Origin: Rhodococcus sp. P1Y
GTDB lineage: Bacteria > Actinomycetota > Actinomycetes > Mycobacteriales > Mycobacteriaceae
DNA length: 64,000 bases
Reading direction: 5' to 3'
Assembly (NCBI RefSeq): GCF_003641205.1
Contig: NZ_CP032762.1
Location: 1,116,001-1,180,000 of the forward strand
The translations under genes and the position numbers were made by a program. Every line of letters begins with the position of its first letter. Within the stretch, counting starts at the first letter, position 1. Below, piece by piece: positions 24,544-32,852 of the stretch. Below the pieces are notes generated by a model, which was not told where the DNA came from, searched no databases, and saw only the letters and a program-made list of their open reading frames with translations.

Positions 24544-25433
24544 CCCAACTTGATCCGCCGCGGTGGTTCACCGACGCGATCGCGGTCGAACCGTCGCTGA
24601 CGGACGTCGAGGTGCTCGGCGCCTCGATCAGGGTCAAGGCCTGGGGTGACGAGGATGCCCCTGGCATCGTGTTGGTGCACGGCGGTGCGGCGCACTCCGG
24701 CTGGTGGGACCACATCGCACCGTTGCTCGCGCGCCACTACCGGGTCGTCGCGCTCGATCTGAGCGGGCACGGCGATTCTTCCGTGCGCGACGGGTACGGG
24801 CTCGACGTGTGGATGGCCGAGGTCCTCGCCACGGTGGATCACGCGAACTTTCTTCACCCGCCGATACTCATCGGTCACAGCATGGGTGGATGGGTCGCGA
24901 TGGCGTCGGCGACCGACGATTCACGCGTCGCCGGTGTAGCCGTCATCGACACTCCGTTGAAATCTCTTTCTCCGGAACAGGTTGCGGCAAGCGAGAAACG
25001 AGCTTTCGGGCCGCTCAAGGTGTATCCGTCACTCGATGTCGCGGTCTCGCGCTTCAGAACAGTTCCGGAGCAAGCGGACTCGCTGCCGTACGTCATGGAC
25101 CACGTCGCACGCGCATCAGTGCGTGAGGTCGAGGGAGGGTGGTCGTGGAAGTTCGACCCACGGATCTTCGGGAGTGCCAGACCGACGCCGGAGCTCCTGC
25201 GTGCCGTTCGCCCTCGCGCGGCGGTATTCCGGGCCGAACGCGGACTGGTGACCGAGGAGGTGGCTTCGGACATGTACGAGCTGTTCGGGCGATCGGCACC
25301 GGTGATCGAGATTCCTCTTGCCGGTCATCACGTGATGTTGGATCAGCCGCTGCCCCTCGTCGCTGCGTTGCTGACGCTTCTCGCGGATTGGCACCACTCC
25401 GTCGCGCAGGCCAGGGGTGCCGTAGGAATGTGA
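24540..25433 (+). CDS. Alpha/beta hydrolase coupled to encapsulin
   Basis: The product has 297 residues and starts inside the encapsulin stop (ATGA). It shows the oxyanion-hole motif VLVHGGAAHSGWWDH (near residue 42), the nucleophile elbow GHSMGGW (Ser near residue 118) and a C-terminal catalytic His in AGHHVMLDQP (near residue 265). No SLGIGSL-type targeting peptide is visible at either end, so there is no sequence evidence that it is packaged. It could be an esterase or C-C hydrolase acting on products of the peroxidase; the substrate is unknown. Confidence 0.85.
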   Translation: MTQLDPPRWFTDAIAVEPSLTDVEVLGASIRVKAWGDEDAPGIVLVHGGAAHSGWWDHIAPLLARHYRVVALDLSGHGDSSVRDGYGLDVWMAEVLATVDHANFLHPPILIGHSMGGWVAMASATDDSRVAGVAVIDTPLKSLSPEQVAASEKRAFGPLKVYPSLDVAVSRFRTVPEQADSLPYVMDHVARASVREVEGGWSWKFDPRIFGSARPTPELLRAVRPRAAVFRAERGLVTEEVASDMYELFGRSAPVIEIPLAGHHVMLDQPLPLVAALLTLLADWHHSVAQARGAVGM

Positions 25434-25512
25434 ACGCCCCCAAAGGGCCGTACACCGAGGTTGCTACATCTAACAGAATATTCGGCAGCGCCTCTGCAGA
25501 CCGGTCGAGCGG

Positions 25513-25530
25513 ACCTACGCTTTCGTAGGT
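25513..25530. promoter_or_regulatory. Operator-like palindrome upstream of desaturase
   Basis: Perfect 7-bp arms ACCTACG and CGTAGGT with a 4-bp spacer lie 23 bp before the desaturase ATG. The position overlaps the expected promoter or transcription start. No regulator gene is adjacent; a TetR-type fatty-acid regulator acting in trans is plausible. Confidence 0.5.
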
Positions 25531-25553
25531 ATTCGATTCGAGGAGGCATGTCC

Positions 25554-26510
25554 ATGGTCAGGGAACTGACACAGCTGGAGCTGCTGCGTGAGCTGGTTCC
25601 GGTCGCGGAAGACAACGTGAACCGGCACCTGTCGATGGCAAAGGAATGGCACCCGCACGACTACGTGCCGTGGGACGCGGGTCGCTCGTTCGCCGAGCTC
25701 GGTGGCGTCGATTACGACCCGGAGCAGAGCAAGCTGTCCGATGTGGCACAGGCTGCGATGGTCACGAACCTCCTCACCGAGGACAATTTGCCGTCGTACC
25801 ACCGCGAGATCGCGGAGAACTTCTCCCAGGACGGTGCCTGGGGCACCTGGGTCGGCCGGTGGACCGCCGAGGAGAACCGTCACGGCATCGTCATGCGCGA
25901 CTACCTCGTCGTCACCCGCGGCGTCGATCCCGTCGCGCTCGAAGAAGCGCGCATGATCCACATGACCAACGGGTTCGCATCGCCCGCCGGTTCGCATACG
26001 GGGCTATTGCATTCGGTGTCGTACGTGACGTTCCAGGAACTCGCGACCCGTGTGTCGCACCGCAACACCGGCAAGGTGTGCGACGACCCCATCGCCGACC
26101 GGATGCTTCAGCGCATCGCGGCGGACGAGAACCTGCACATGATCTTCTATCGCAATATCTGTGGGGCTGCGATGGACATCGCTCCCGACCAGACGCTCAA
26201 TGCTGTCTCGGACATCGTCACCAACTTCCAGATGCCGGGAGCGGGGATGCCGAACTTCCGGCGCAACGGTGTGTTGATGGCCAAGCACGGCATCTACGAC
26301 CTGCGTCAGCACCTCGAAGAGGTCATCTGGCCGGTGCTGCGCAAGTGGCGCGTGTTCGAGCGCGAGGATTTCACCGGTCGAGGCGAGAACAAGCGCGAAG
26401 AACTAGCCGCGTTCCTCGAAGACCTGGAGAAGCAGGCCACCAAGTTCGAAGAGATGCGTGACCGGTCCCTCGCACGTGAAGCCGCGAAAGCGCAGCGTCA
26501 GGCGTCGTAG
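25554..26510 (+). CDS. Acyl-ACP desaturase (ferritin-like, DesA type)
   Basis: The ATG at 25554 is 7 nt after AGGAGG (25541-25546); the ATG at 25548 is too close. The product has 318 residues. Di-iron ligands are visible in LLTEDNLPSYHREI (Glu near residue 75), WTAEENRHGIVMRDYL (Glu and His near residue 104) and IAADENLHMIFY (near residue 192). These soluble enzymes introduce a double bond into acyl-ACP with oxygen and reduced ferredoxin, feeding unsaturated lipid or mycolate synthesis. The acyl-CoA carboxylase beta gene follows, separated by a long hairpin. Confidence 0.9.
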   Translation: MVRELTQLELLRELVPVAEDNVNRHLSMAKEWHPHDYVPWDAGRSFAELGGVDYDPEQSKLSDVAQAAMVTNLLTEDNLPSYHREIAENFSQDGAWGTWVGRWTAEENRHGIVMRDYLVVTRGVDPVALEEARMIHMTNGFASPAGSHTGLLHSVSYVTFQELATRVSHRNTGKVCDDPIADRMLQRIAADENLHMIFYRNICGAAMDIAPDQTLNAVSDIVTNFQMPGAGMPNFRRNGVLMAKHGIYDLRQHLEEVIWPVLRKWRVFEREDFTGRGENKREELAAFLEDLEKQATKFEEMRDRSLAREAAKAQRQAS

Positions 26511-26520
26511 GCGACTCCGT

Positions 26521-26570
26521 CGCATGTGAACGGAAATACATAGAGGGGTATGTATTTCCGATCACATGCG
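26521..26570. repeat. Long inverted repeat (family B), copy 1
   Basis: Arms at 26521-26540 and 26551-26570 pair over 20 bp with one mismatch (core GTGAACGGAAATACA), loop of about 10. It lies between the desaturase stop and the carboxylase start, on a same-strand pair. A second member is at 38530-38575. Confidence 0.8.
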
Positions 26571-26606
26571 CGCAGCGCCCTTTCCCTTCAGCAACGGAGT
26601 TCGATT

Positions 26607-28157
26607 GTGAGTACCACTGCCGAGAAGCTTGTCTCCCTGCACGAGAAGCTCGAGGAGGCAATGAATCCCGGCAGTGAGCGGGCAATCGCCAAGCGCACCG
26701 CCGCCGGGCTGCCGAGCCCACGTGACCGGATCGATGCCTTGTTGGATCCGGGTAGCTTCATCGAGTACGGCGCCCTGATGCGAGCACCGGGTAGCGACGC
26801 CAATCCGTACGGTGACGGTGTCGTCACCGGCCGCGGCACCGTCGCCGGCAGGCCAGTGGTGGTGTACTCGCACGACAACACCGTGTTCGGTGGCTCGCTC
26901 GGAGAGATGTTCGGGCGCAAAGTCGTTGCGATGATGGAACTGGCAGCGAAGACGGCGTGTCCGATCATCGGCATCAACGATTCGGGCGGTGCCCGAGTCC
27001 AGGACGCGGTGACGTCCCTGGCGTTCTATTCGGAGATCGGTCGCCGTCAGCGCCTGCTGTCCGGGCTTGCCCCGCAGATTTCCATCATGCTCGGCAAATG
27101 TGCCGGCGGCGCGGCGTATTCGCCTGCGTGCACCGACTTCATCGTCGCGGTTCAGGATCAGGCGTACATGTTCGTCACCGGACCGGACATTTTGAAAGCC
27201 GTTACTGGCGAGGATATCTCGGCAGAGGATCTTGGCGGAGCGAAGCAACAGGCAAGCTACGGAACGGTGCATCACGTCGCCGATTCCGAACCGGACGCGT
27301 TCGCCTGGGTCAAGACGTTGCTGGGTTACCTGCCCAGCAATTGCCACGAGACCGCACCGCTGGTTAATCCGGGTCTCGAACCGACGGTGACGGACACGGA
27401 CATGAGTCTCGATTCGTTCCTTCCCGACTCGGACAACACCGCGTACGACATGCACGACATCATGATGAAGGTGTTCGACGACGGCGAATTTCACGAGATC
27501 GGCGCGTTGTATGCGCCCAACGTGATCACCGCATTCACCCGGGTCGACGGCCGGACCGTCGGTGTCGTCGCGAATCAACCGACGTATCTTTCCGGCGCTC
27601 TGGACATCGCGAGTTCGGAGAAGGCCGCGCGGTTCATCTACATCTGCGACGCCTATGCCATCCCGATCGTCTTTCTCGTAGACATTCCCGGTTACCTCCC
27701 CGGCCTGGAACAGGAGCGGGCGGGAGTGATCTACCGCGGCGCGAAACTTCTTGCAGCGGTGATCGAATCGACAGTTCCCAAGGTGACCGTGGTGATACGC
27801 AAGGCCTACGGTGGCGGCTACGCGGTGATGGGTTCGAAGAATCTCGGTGCAGATCTCAACTTCGCGTGGCCGACCGCGCGCATCGCGGTCATGGGCGCCG
27901 AGGGAGCCGTCGGATTGCTCAGGCGTCGTGAAATCGCGGCTGCAGGCGAGGACGGGCCTCGGGTGCGCCAGGAGTTCATCGACTTCTACAACGAGTTCGT
28001 CGCAACGCCGTACACCGCGGCCGAGCGTGGATACATCGACGCGGTCATCGAGCCGTCGCAGACCAGGCTCGAGATCAGGCGTGCACTGAGGCTGCTGGCG
28101 GACAAGACGCCAGAACCACTCCCGCCGCGGCGCAGGTCGCTCCTGAGGCCGGTGTAG
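26607..28157 (+). CDS. Acyl-CoA carboxylase beta (carboxyltransferase) subunit
   Basis: The GTG at 26607 (STTAEKLVSLHEKLEEA) gives 516 residues; the upstream frame overlaps the hairpin and is less likely. N-terminal and C-terminal crotonase-like halves are present: SHDNTVFGGSLGEMFGRKV and NDSGGARVQD near residue 124, MLGKCAGGAAYSPACTDF near 160, and FLVDIPGYLPGLEQERAGVIYRGAKLL near 372, then KAYGGGYAVMGSK. It transfers carboxyl from biotin to an acyl-CoA (acetyl, propionyl or longer). The biotinylated alpha subunit is not encoded nearby, so a partner in trans is needed. Acyl specificity cannot be read from the sequence. Confidence 0.9.
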   Translation: MSTTAEKLVSLHEKLEEAMNPGSERAIAKRTAAGLPSPRDRIDALLDPGSFIEYGALMRAPGSDANPYGDGVVTGRGTVAGRPVVVYSHDNTVFGGSLGEMFGRKVVAMMELAAKTACPIIGINDSGGARVQDAVTSLAFYSEIGRRQRLLSGLAPQISIMLGKCAGGAAYSPACTDFIVAVQDQAYMFVTGPDILKAVTGEDISAEDLGGAKQQASYGTVHHVADSEPDAFAWVKTLLGYLPSNCHETAPLVNPGLEPTVTDTDMSLDSFLPDSDNTAYDMHDIMMKVFDDGEFHEIGALYAPNVITAFTRVDGRTVGVVANQPTYLSGALDIASSEKAARFIYICDAYAIPIVFLVDIPGYLPGLEQERAGVIYRGAKLLAAVIESTVPKVTVVIRKAYGGGYAVMGSKNLGADLNFAWPTARIAVMGAEGAVGLLRRREIAAAGEDGPRVRQEFIDFYNEFVATPYTAAERGYIDAVIEPSQTRLEIRRALRLLADKTPEPLPPRRRSLLRPV

Positions 28158-28170
28158 GCGGCGTTGCAGT

Positions 28171-28229
28171 AGTGGCACGGTTAACTGCCCCGGGCGGCAC
28201 TTAACCGCGCCACTGGCGGCGGAGCCGCC
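28171..28229. repeat. Imperfect 19-bp inverted repeat (family C) plus GC hairpin
   Basis: AGTGGCACGGTTAACTGCC at 28171-28189 pairs with 28196-28214 with two mismatches. A second perfect hairpin GGCGGC-GGA-GCCGCC follows at 28215-28229. It fills the 88-bp gap after the carboxylase gene and may terminate that transcript. Confidence 0.6.
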
Positions 28230-28245
28230 TCACGCATAATGAGGA

Positions 28246-28950
28246 GTGACCGAATTCTGGGACCGCATTTCCGCGGTCAGTCCTGATCCGCCCGTCTGGA
28301 TCGTCCAAGTAGCAGCTCTGGTGGCGTTGGCGATCGTGCTGATTCCGCAGACGTGGAGGATCGCGCGCAACGTCGTGACGATCGCACACGAGGGCGCGCA
28401 CCTGTTCGTCGCGCTGATCACCGGTCGGCAACTGATGGGCCTGCGGCTGCACTCGGACACCTCGGGCGTCGCAATCTCCAAGGGCAAGCCGACGGGACTG
28501 GGCGTCATCGCGATGACGTTCGCCGGGTACGTCGGGCCGTCGCTGCTGGGCCTGGGTGCGGCGCTGGTGCTCGGTACGCAGCACGCATCAGCGGTGCTGT
28601 GGATCGGGATTGTGTCGATTGCGTTGATGCTGCTGATGATTCGAAATATCTACGGCCTGTTGTCCCTGGTCACCGTCGGTGCCGCGCTCTTCGTGGTCTC
28701 CTGGTGGGGAACCGGCGAGCAGCAGGTCGCCGCCGCGTATTTCCTGACGTTCTTTCTGCTGATCGCAGGCCCGCGTCCCGTCCTCGAACTGCAGCGTTCA
28801 CGCAGTATGGGACGGGCACGCGACTCCGACGCCGATCAGTTGGCTCGTCTGACGTTTCTGCCCGGCATTGTCTGGGTCGGCCTGTTCTTGCTCGTTACGC
28901 TCGGCTCTCTTGCAGTGGGCGCGTGGCGGATTCTGGTTCCGGTGCAGTGA
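28246..28950 (+). CDS. M50-like membrane metallopeptidase
   Basis: The GTG at 28246 gives 234 residues with about six hydrophobic helices. The zinc-binding motif of the form HExxH is IAHEGAHLFVAL near residue 46, within the first helices, and a second polar element RNIYGLLSLVTVG lies near residue 128. The architecture matches the short M50-family actinobacterial membrane proteins, of which few are characterised. A second metal-ligand Asp motif (NxxPxxxLDG) is not obvious, so proteolytic activity is uncertain. The last 56 bp overlap the convergent NADH dehydrogenase gene. Confidence 0.75.
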   Translation: MTEFWDRISAVSPDPPVWIVQVAALVALAIVLIPQTWRIARNVVTIAHEGAHLFVALITGRQLMGLRLHSDTSGVAISKGKPTGLGVIAMTFAGYVGPSLLGLGAALVLGTQHASAVLWIGIVSIALMLLMIRNIYGLLSLVTVGAALFVVSWWGTGEQQVAAAYFLTFFLLIAGPRPVLELQRSRSMGRARDSDADQLARLTFLPGIVWVGLFLLVTLGSLAVGAWRILVPVQ

Positions 28951-30355
28951 CGTCGGGCGCCGCGACGGGTTCTGCCGTGAAATAGACCATTGCTCGACGC
29001 GCGTCGACTTGTTGCTCGGTGATGGCGAGTTGGCCGCGGCTTCGTGAGAAGAACGCGGTCAGCCAGGAGATCACGGTGGTGAGCCGGCTGCGGAAGCCGA
29101 CGATGTAGAGCAGGTGCACCAGCAGCCACATGACCCAGGCGATGAAGCCGGTGATCTTGACCGGCCCGACCTGGGCGACGGCGGAGAACCGCGAGACCGT
29201 GGCCATCGAGCCCTTGTCGAAGTACTTGAACGGTGTGCGTTCGGGCACGCTCTTGCCCGCACGCACCGCTTCGACGCCGTCGGAGATGACGCGTGCCGCG
29301 TAGCGGCCACCCTGGATCGCGACCTGAGCGACACCAGGAAGCTTGTCGAGGGACATCATGTCGCCGACGACGAACACCTCGGGATGTCCTGGGAGTGAAA
29401 GATCTTTTTCGACGAGCACGCGCCCGGCGCGGTCGATCTCGGCGCCGGACTGCTCGGCGAGGGTCTTGCCGAGTGGGCTCGCGGCTACACCTGCGGACCA
29501 AACCTTGGTGCGGGAGGCGATGCGGCGGATGGTTCCATCGGAATCCTTGACGGTCAGCCCGTCGGCGTCGAGGTCGGTGACCATCGCGCCGAGCTGGATG
29601 TCGACGCCCATCTTCGTCAGGCGCTTGGCTGCGGCCTGGCCGAGGGAGTCGGCGAAGGGCGGCAGCACCTTGGGTGCGGCGTCGAGGAGGATGATCTTGG
29701 CGCTGCGACTGTCGATGTGGCGGAAGGCGCCGTCGAGTGTCTTGTTTGCGAGTTCGGCGATCTGACCGGCCATTTCGACGCCGGTGGGTCCTGCGCCGAC
29801 GACGACGAAGGTGAGTAGACGCTCTACTTCGGCCTGGTCGGTGGCGAGTTCGGCCTGATCGAACGCACCGATGATGCGGCCGCGTAGTTCGAGGGCGTCG
29901 TCGATGGTTTTCATGCCCGGTGCGTATTCGGCGAAGTGGTCGTTGCCGAAGTACGACTGGCCTGCGCCTGCCGCGACGATGAGGCTGTCGTAGCCGGTCT
30001 CGGTGACTCGTTCGAGGAACTGGGAGGTGACGGTCTTGGACTCCAAGTCGATGGAGTTCACGTCACCGAGGATGACCGACGCGTTGTCCTGGTCCTTGAG
30101 GATCATGCGCGTCGAGGGCGCGATTTCTCCTTCGGAGAGGATGCCGGTGGCCACCTGGTACAGCAACGGTTGGAACAGGTGGTGGGTGGTCTTCGCGATC
30201 AGAGTGACGTCGACGTTGGCCTTGCGCAGCTGTTTGGCCGCGAACAGCCCACCGAACCCGGAGCCGATGATGACGACATGATGCCGATGAACCCGCTTCG
30301 CCAGCGCTGGGGTGAGCTCGGGCGGGTTGGATGCGGCTGAGCTGGATGCGGACAT
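28895..30355 (-). CDS. ndh: Type II NADH dehydrogenase (NDH-2)
   Basis: The ATG at 30355 follows GGAAGGA at about 11 nt and gives 486 residues; the longer upstream frame includes promoter sequence. The FAD-binding motif is VVIIGSGFGGLFAAKQL near residue 25, the NADH-binding motif is VVVGAGPTGVEMAGQIAEL near residue 176, and AAGAGQSYFGND and LDKLPGVAQVAIQGGRYAA are typical of Ndh. The C-terminal region has one or two hydrophobic segments (FIAWVMWLLVHLLYIVGF) that anchor it to the membrane. It passes electrons from NADH to menaquinone without pumping protons. Confidence 0.92.
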   Translation of the reverse strand: MSASSSAASNPPELTPALAKRVHRHHVVIIGSGFGGLFAAKQLRKANVDVTLIAKTTHHLFQPLLYQVATGILSEGEIAPSTRMILKDQDNASVILGDVNSIDLESKTVTSQFLERVTETGYDSLIVAAGAGQSYFGNDHFAEYAPGMKTIDDALELRGRIIGAFDQAELATDQAEVERLLTFVVVGAGPTGVEMAGQIAELANKTLDGAFRHIDSRSAKIILLDAAPKVLPPFADSLGQAAAKRLTKMGVDIQLGAMVTDLDADGLTVKDSDGTIRRIASRTKVWSAGVAASPLGKTLAEQSGAEIDRAGRVLVEKDLSLPGHPEVFVVGDMMSLDKLPGVAQVAIQGGRYAARVISDGVEAVRAGKSVPERTPFKYFDKGSMATVSRFSAVAQVGPVKITGFIAWVMWLLVHLLYIVGFRSRLTTVISWLTAFFSRSRGQLAITEQQVDARRAMVYFTAEPVAAPDVTAPEPESATRPLQESRA

Positions 30356-30485
30356 ATGGGTGTGTCCTTCCACGTTCGGGACGGGTCGGTGTGCGGCCGT
30401 CATGTGTGCTGTGTCACTCTGTTTGTTGAACAGTACACCACTGCATGTTCGAATGTTAAGACAAGCCCAACTGATCTCGTCGCGG

Positions 30486-31079
30486 CTACGACGTAAGTCC
30501 GGCCCACAGGAGGTCCGACGCGGCGGCGACGACGTCGTCCACGGACGCGCCGTCGAGCATCTGTCCGGCGGCCAACGTCGCGATTCCGTGGAAGGTCGAA
30601 AAGGCAACCAGTGCAATGGTTGACGGATCGCCCGTGGAGATCTCGCCTGCGGCTTGCGCGTCGGTGATCACCGATACCGTCAGGTCCATGGCGGACTGCC
30701 CTGCGGTGAGGAGCTGTTCCGTCGCTCCGGGGGCGTGCTTGGTGCTGTACATCAGGGACAGAAGTTCGCGATGGTCGAGCGCGAACCGAACGTACGCCTC
30801 GGCCAACGCGGCGAGGCGACGCCGTGGTGCTGCAGGTTCGGTGACGGCCCGTGTCATCGCCGAGGTCATCTTCAGGAAACCGGATTCCGCCAACGCGTCG
30901 AGGAGGGCCTGTTTGTCGCGAAAGTGACGGCTGGGCGCGGCATGACTGACGCCTGCCTGACGGGCGAGCTGACGGAGAGACAGGCCGTCCGCCCCGACGT
31001 CCGTCAACATCGATTCGGCCTGCTCGAGCAGGACCTGACGCAGGTTGCCGTGGTGGTACGGCTGTTCGTCGACGGGCAT
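30486..31079 (-). CDS. TetR-family regulator
   Basis: The ATG at 31079 (MPVDEQPYHHGNLR) gives 197 residues; an upstream start at 31112 overlaps the operator. The helix-turn-helix is LSLRQLARQAGVSHAAPSRHFRDKQALLDALAE (residues about 34-66). The YHHGNLR start is shared by a TetR subgroup. The C-terminal ligand domain is unassigned. It is divergent from an SDR gene, with a perfect palindrome on the SDR promoter, so repression of that gene and itself is likely. It lies upstream of ndh on the same strand, 130 bp apart. Confidence 0.88.
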   Translation of the reverse strand: MPVDEQPYHHGNLRQVLLEQAESMLTDVGADGLSLRQLARQAGVSHAAPSRHFRDKQALLDALAESGFLKMTSAMTRAVTEPAAPRRRLAALAEAYVRFALDHRELLSLMYSTKHAPGATEQLLTAGQSAMDLTVSVITDAQAAGEISTGDPSTIALVAFSTFHGIATLAAGQMLDGASVDDVVAAASDLLWAGLTS

Positions 31080-31098
31080 GCGAGGAGCGTATCGCAAT

Positions 31099-31134
31099 GT
31101 TGTCATTGACAACTATGGTGTCACTGCCTACATT
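31099..31134 (+). promoter_or_regulatory. Promoter with embedded TetR operator for the SDR gene
   Basis: TTGACA at 31106-31111 and TACATT at 31129-31134 are separated by 17 bp, a near-consensus promoter for the plus-strand SDR. The palindrome GTTGTC-ATT-GACAAC at 31099-31113 covers the -35 box, where a bound TetR protein would block polymerase. Confidence 0.7.
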
Positions 31135-31165
31135 CGTGACTACCCAAGTCGATCGAGGAGTCATC

Positions 31166-31981
31166 ATGGCGCTGGAAGTTCGAAACACAACCGTTCTCGT
31201 CACCGGAGCCAGCGCAGGGCTCGGCGTCGAATTCGCCCGCCGATTTGCCGCGCGGGGCGCGAATCTGGTTCTCGTCGCCCGGCGAGCCGACAGGCTGGAA
31301 ACGCTTGCGGCAGAGATACGGTCGACGCACTCGGTCGAGGTGACCGTCCTCCCGGAAGATTTGTCCGTTCCCGGCGTCGGCGCTCGATTGAAAGCCGATC
31401 TCGACGACCGAGGGATCACCGTCGGTTCCGTCGTCAACAATGCAGGCTACGGGTCCCATGGTGCGTTCTCGGAAGCCGACCCGACGCGCATGATCGGCGA
31501 GATTCAGCTCAATGTCGGCTCGCTGGCTGAGATTTCGCGCGCCTTCATGCCCGATCTTCTCGCGGGACACGGCGCGCTGGTCAATATTGCCAGCACTGCC
31601 GCATTCCAGCCGACGCCGGGGATGGCCGTCTACGGCGCGACCAAGGCCTTCGTGCTGAACTTCACCGAAGCGCTGTGGTTCGAAGCGCGCGGCACCGAGC
31701 TGACCGTTCTCGCAGTATGCCCCGGCCCGACGAAGACGGAGTTCTTCGACGTGGTGGGCACCGAGGACGCGGCTGTCGGGCGAATGCAGACTGCCGAACA
31801 GGTTGTCGCGGCGTCGTTCTCGGCGTTGGATCGCAAGAGTCCGCCGCCCAGCGTCGTATCCGGCGTTGCCAACTGGGTCTCGTCGATCAGCACGCGAATG
31901 GCAACCAGAAGGCTCGGAGTTCTGATTTCCGGGCGCATCCTCGGGAACGTGCGGATGAAGGTATCGGCGGGTCGTCAGTAA
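31166..31981 (+). CDS. SDR-family oxidoreductase
   Basis: GAGGAG at 31155-31160 precedes the ATG at 31166 by 5 nt; 271 residues. The cofactor motif TGASAGLGVEFARRFAARGANLVLVARR with a basic residue after the second strand suggests NADP. The catalytic region has NNAGYGSHG, NIASTAAFQP and YGATKAF (Tyr near residue 154). It belongs to the classical SDRs related to DltE/sepiapterin-reductase-like enzymes of unknown substrate. Expression is probably released when the divergent TetR binds its ligand. Confidence 0.88.
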   Translation: MALEVRNTTVLVTGASAGLGVEFARRFAARGANLVLVARRADRLETLAAEIRSTHSVEVTVLPEDLSVPGVGARLKADLDDRGITVGSVVNNAGYGSHGAFSEADPTRMIGEIQLNVGSLAEISRAFMPDLLAGHGALVNIASTAAFQPTPGMAVYGATKAFVLNFTEALWFEARGTELTVLAVCPGPTKTEFFDVVGTEDAAVGRMQTAEQVVAASFSALDRKSPPPSVVSGVANWVSSISTRMATRRLGVLISGRILGNVRMKVSAGRQ

Positions 31982-32421
31982 CCGATGTCCTCGTTCCACA
32001 CCTCCGGCTCGCGGGCGATGAAGTCCGTCATCAGGTCGATGCAGTCCTGATTTCGGAGAACCGTGACGTCGACGCGGTGTTCGCGCAGCCACTCGTGGCC
32101 GCCGTCGAACGTCACGTTCTCACCCACGATCAAGCCGCCGATGTTGAACTGGCGTACCAATCCACTGCAGTACCAGCACGGCGACAACGTAGTGACCATG
32201 ATCGTGGATCGATAGTCGCGCTGGCGGCCCGCGGCGCGGAAGGCGTCGGTTTCGCCGTGTGCGGAGGGGTCGCCGAATTGAATCCGGCGGTTGCGGCCCG
32301 CACCGAGCAGAGAGCCGTCCGACCTGAACAGCGCGGCACCGATGGGTATGCCACCCTCTTCTGCACCGAGACGCGCTTGGTCGAGCGCGACCTCGAGCAG
32401 TCCTTCCGCGCTGGGGCTCAT
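31975..32421 (-). CDS. Cytosine/nucleoside deaminase-family protein (yeast cytosine deaminase-like)
   Basis: The ATG at 32421 gives 148 residues; the much longer upstream frame overlaps the membrane-protein gene. Zinc ligands are in HGETDAFRAAG (HxE, near residue 53) and SPCWYCSG (PCxxC, near residue 80). IPIGAALFRSDGSLLGAGRNRRIQFGDPSAHGE and the C-terminal LIVGENVTFDGGHEWLREHRVDVTVL match the fungal-type cytosine deaminase group rather than tRNA or guanine deaminases. It would deaminate cytosine or a related pyrimidine. The 3' end overlaps the SDR gene by 7 bp. Confidence 0.85.
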   Translation of the reverse strand: MSPSAEGLLEVALDQARLGAEEGGIPIGAALFRSDGSLLGAGRNRRIQFGDPSAHGETDAFRAAGRQRDYRSTIMVTTLSPCWYCSGLVRQFNIGGLIVGENVTFDGGHEWLREHRVDVTVLRNQDCIDLMTDFIAREPEVWNEDIGY

Positions 32422-32425
32422 GTCC

Positions 32426-32740
32426 TCAATCCCGGTGGAGCGTGCGGTCCCCGGTCTCGCGGTCGACGTCGAGGACGACATCGGGCGAGTCGGGGTGGTA
32501 GACGATCGGCTGCGGTTCCACGGCACGGAGCGCTCCTGCACGCAGGAAGAAGAAGCCACCGCCCAACAGAATGATCGTCGCTGCAGCGGCGATCCACACC
32601 CAACCTTCGAATCCGCCTGCGAGGGCGGTGATGAACAGACCTGCTGCAACGATTCCCGACATCAACATGACGACTGCTGTGCGGTTCTGGGCCGTCTTGA
32701 TCCAGCGCGGGCCCGGCGCGTTCTTCTTCTTCTCTGCCAT
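32426..32740 (-). CDS. Membrane protein with two transmembrane segments
   Basis: The product has 104 residues. A basic N-terminus (MAEKKKNAPGPRWIKTAQNR) is followed by hydrophobic helices near residues 22-42 and 46-66, then a polar tail VYHPDSPDVVLDVDRETGDRTLHRD. This layout is common in actinobacteria and no function is known. It ends 4 bp before the deaminase ATG, so the two are likely co-transcribed. Confidence 0.7.
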   Translation of the reverse strand: MAEKKKNAPGPRWIKTAQNRTAVVMLMSGIVAAGLFITALAGGFEGWVWIAAAATIILLGGGFFFLRAGALRAVEPQPIVYHPDSPDVVLDVDRETGDRTLHRD

Positions 32741-32852
32741 GATCGCGTCCCTTCGTGGTTACTACGATGCGGAGATACCCGCCACAGACTTATTCACACA
32801 ATTGACGTCGCGACGGCGAACCGGCGTGGTGGGCCTCCTCTACGCTGATGCG

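Noticed and set aside
26562..28178. 538-residue minus-strand frame
   Set aside because: It is antisense to the acyl-CoA carboxylase beta gene, which has all expected motifs.
30435..30475. Weak CTGTT/AACAG repeat upstream of ndh as an operator
   Set aside because: Arms are only 5 bp and the spacing to any promoter is unclear; chance occurrence is likely.
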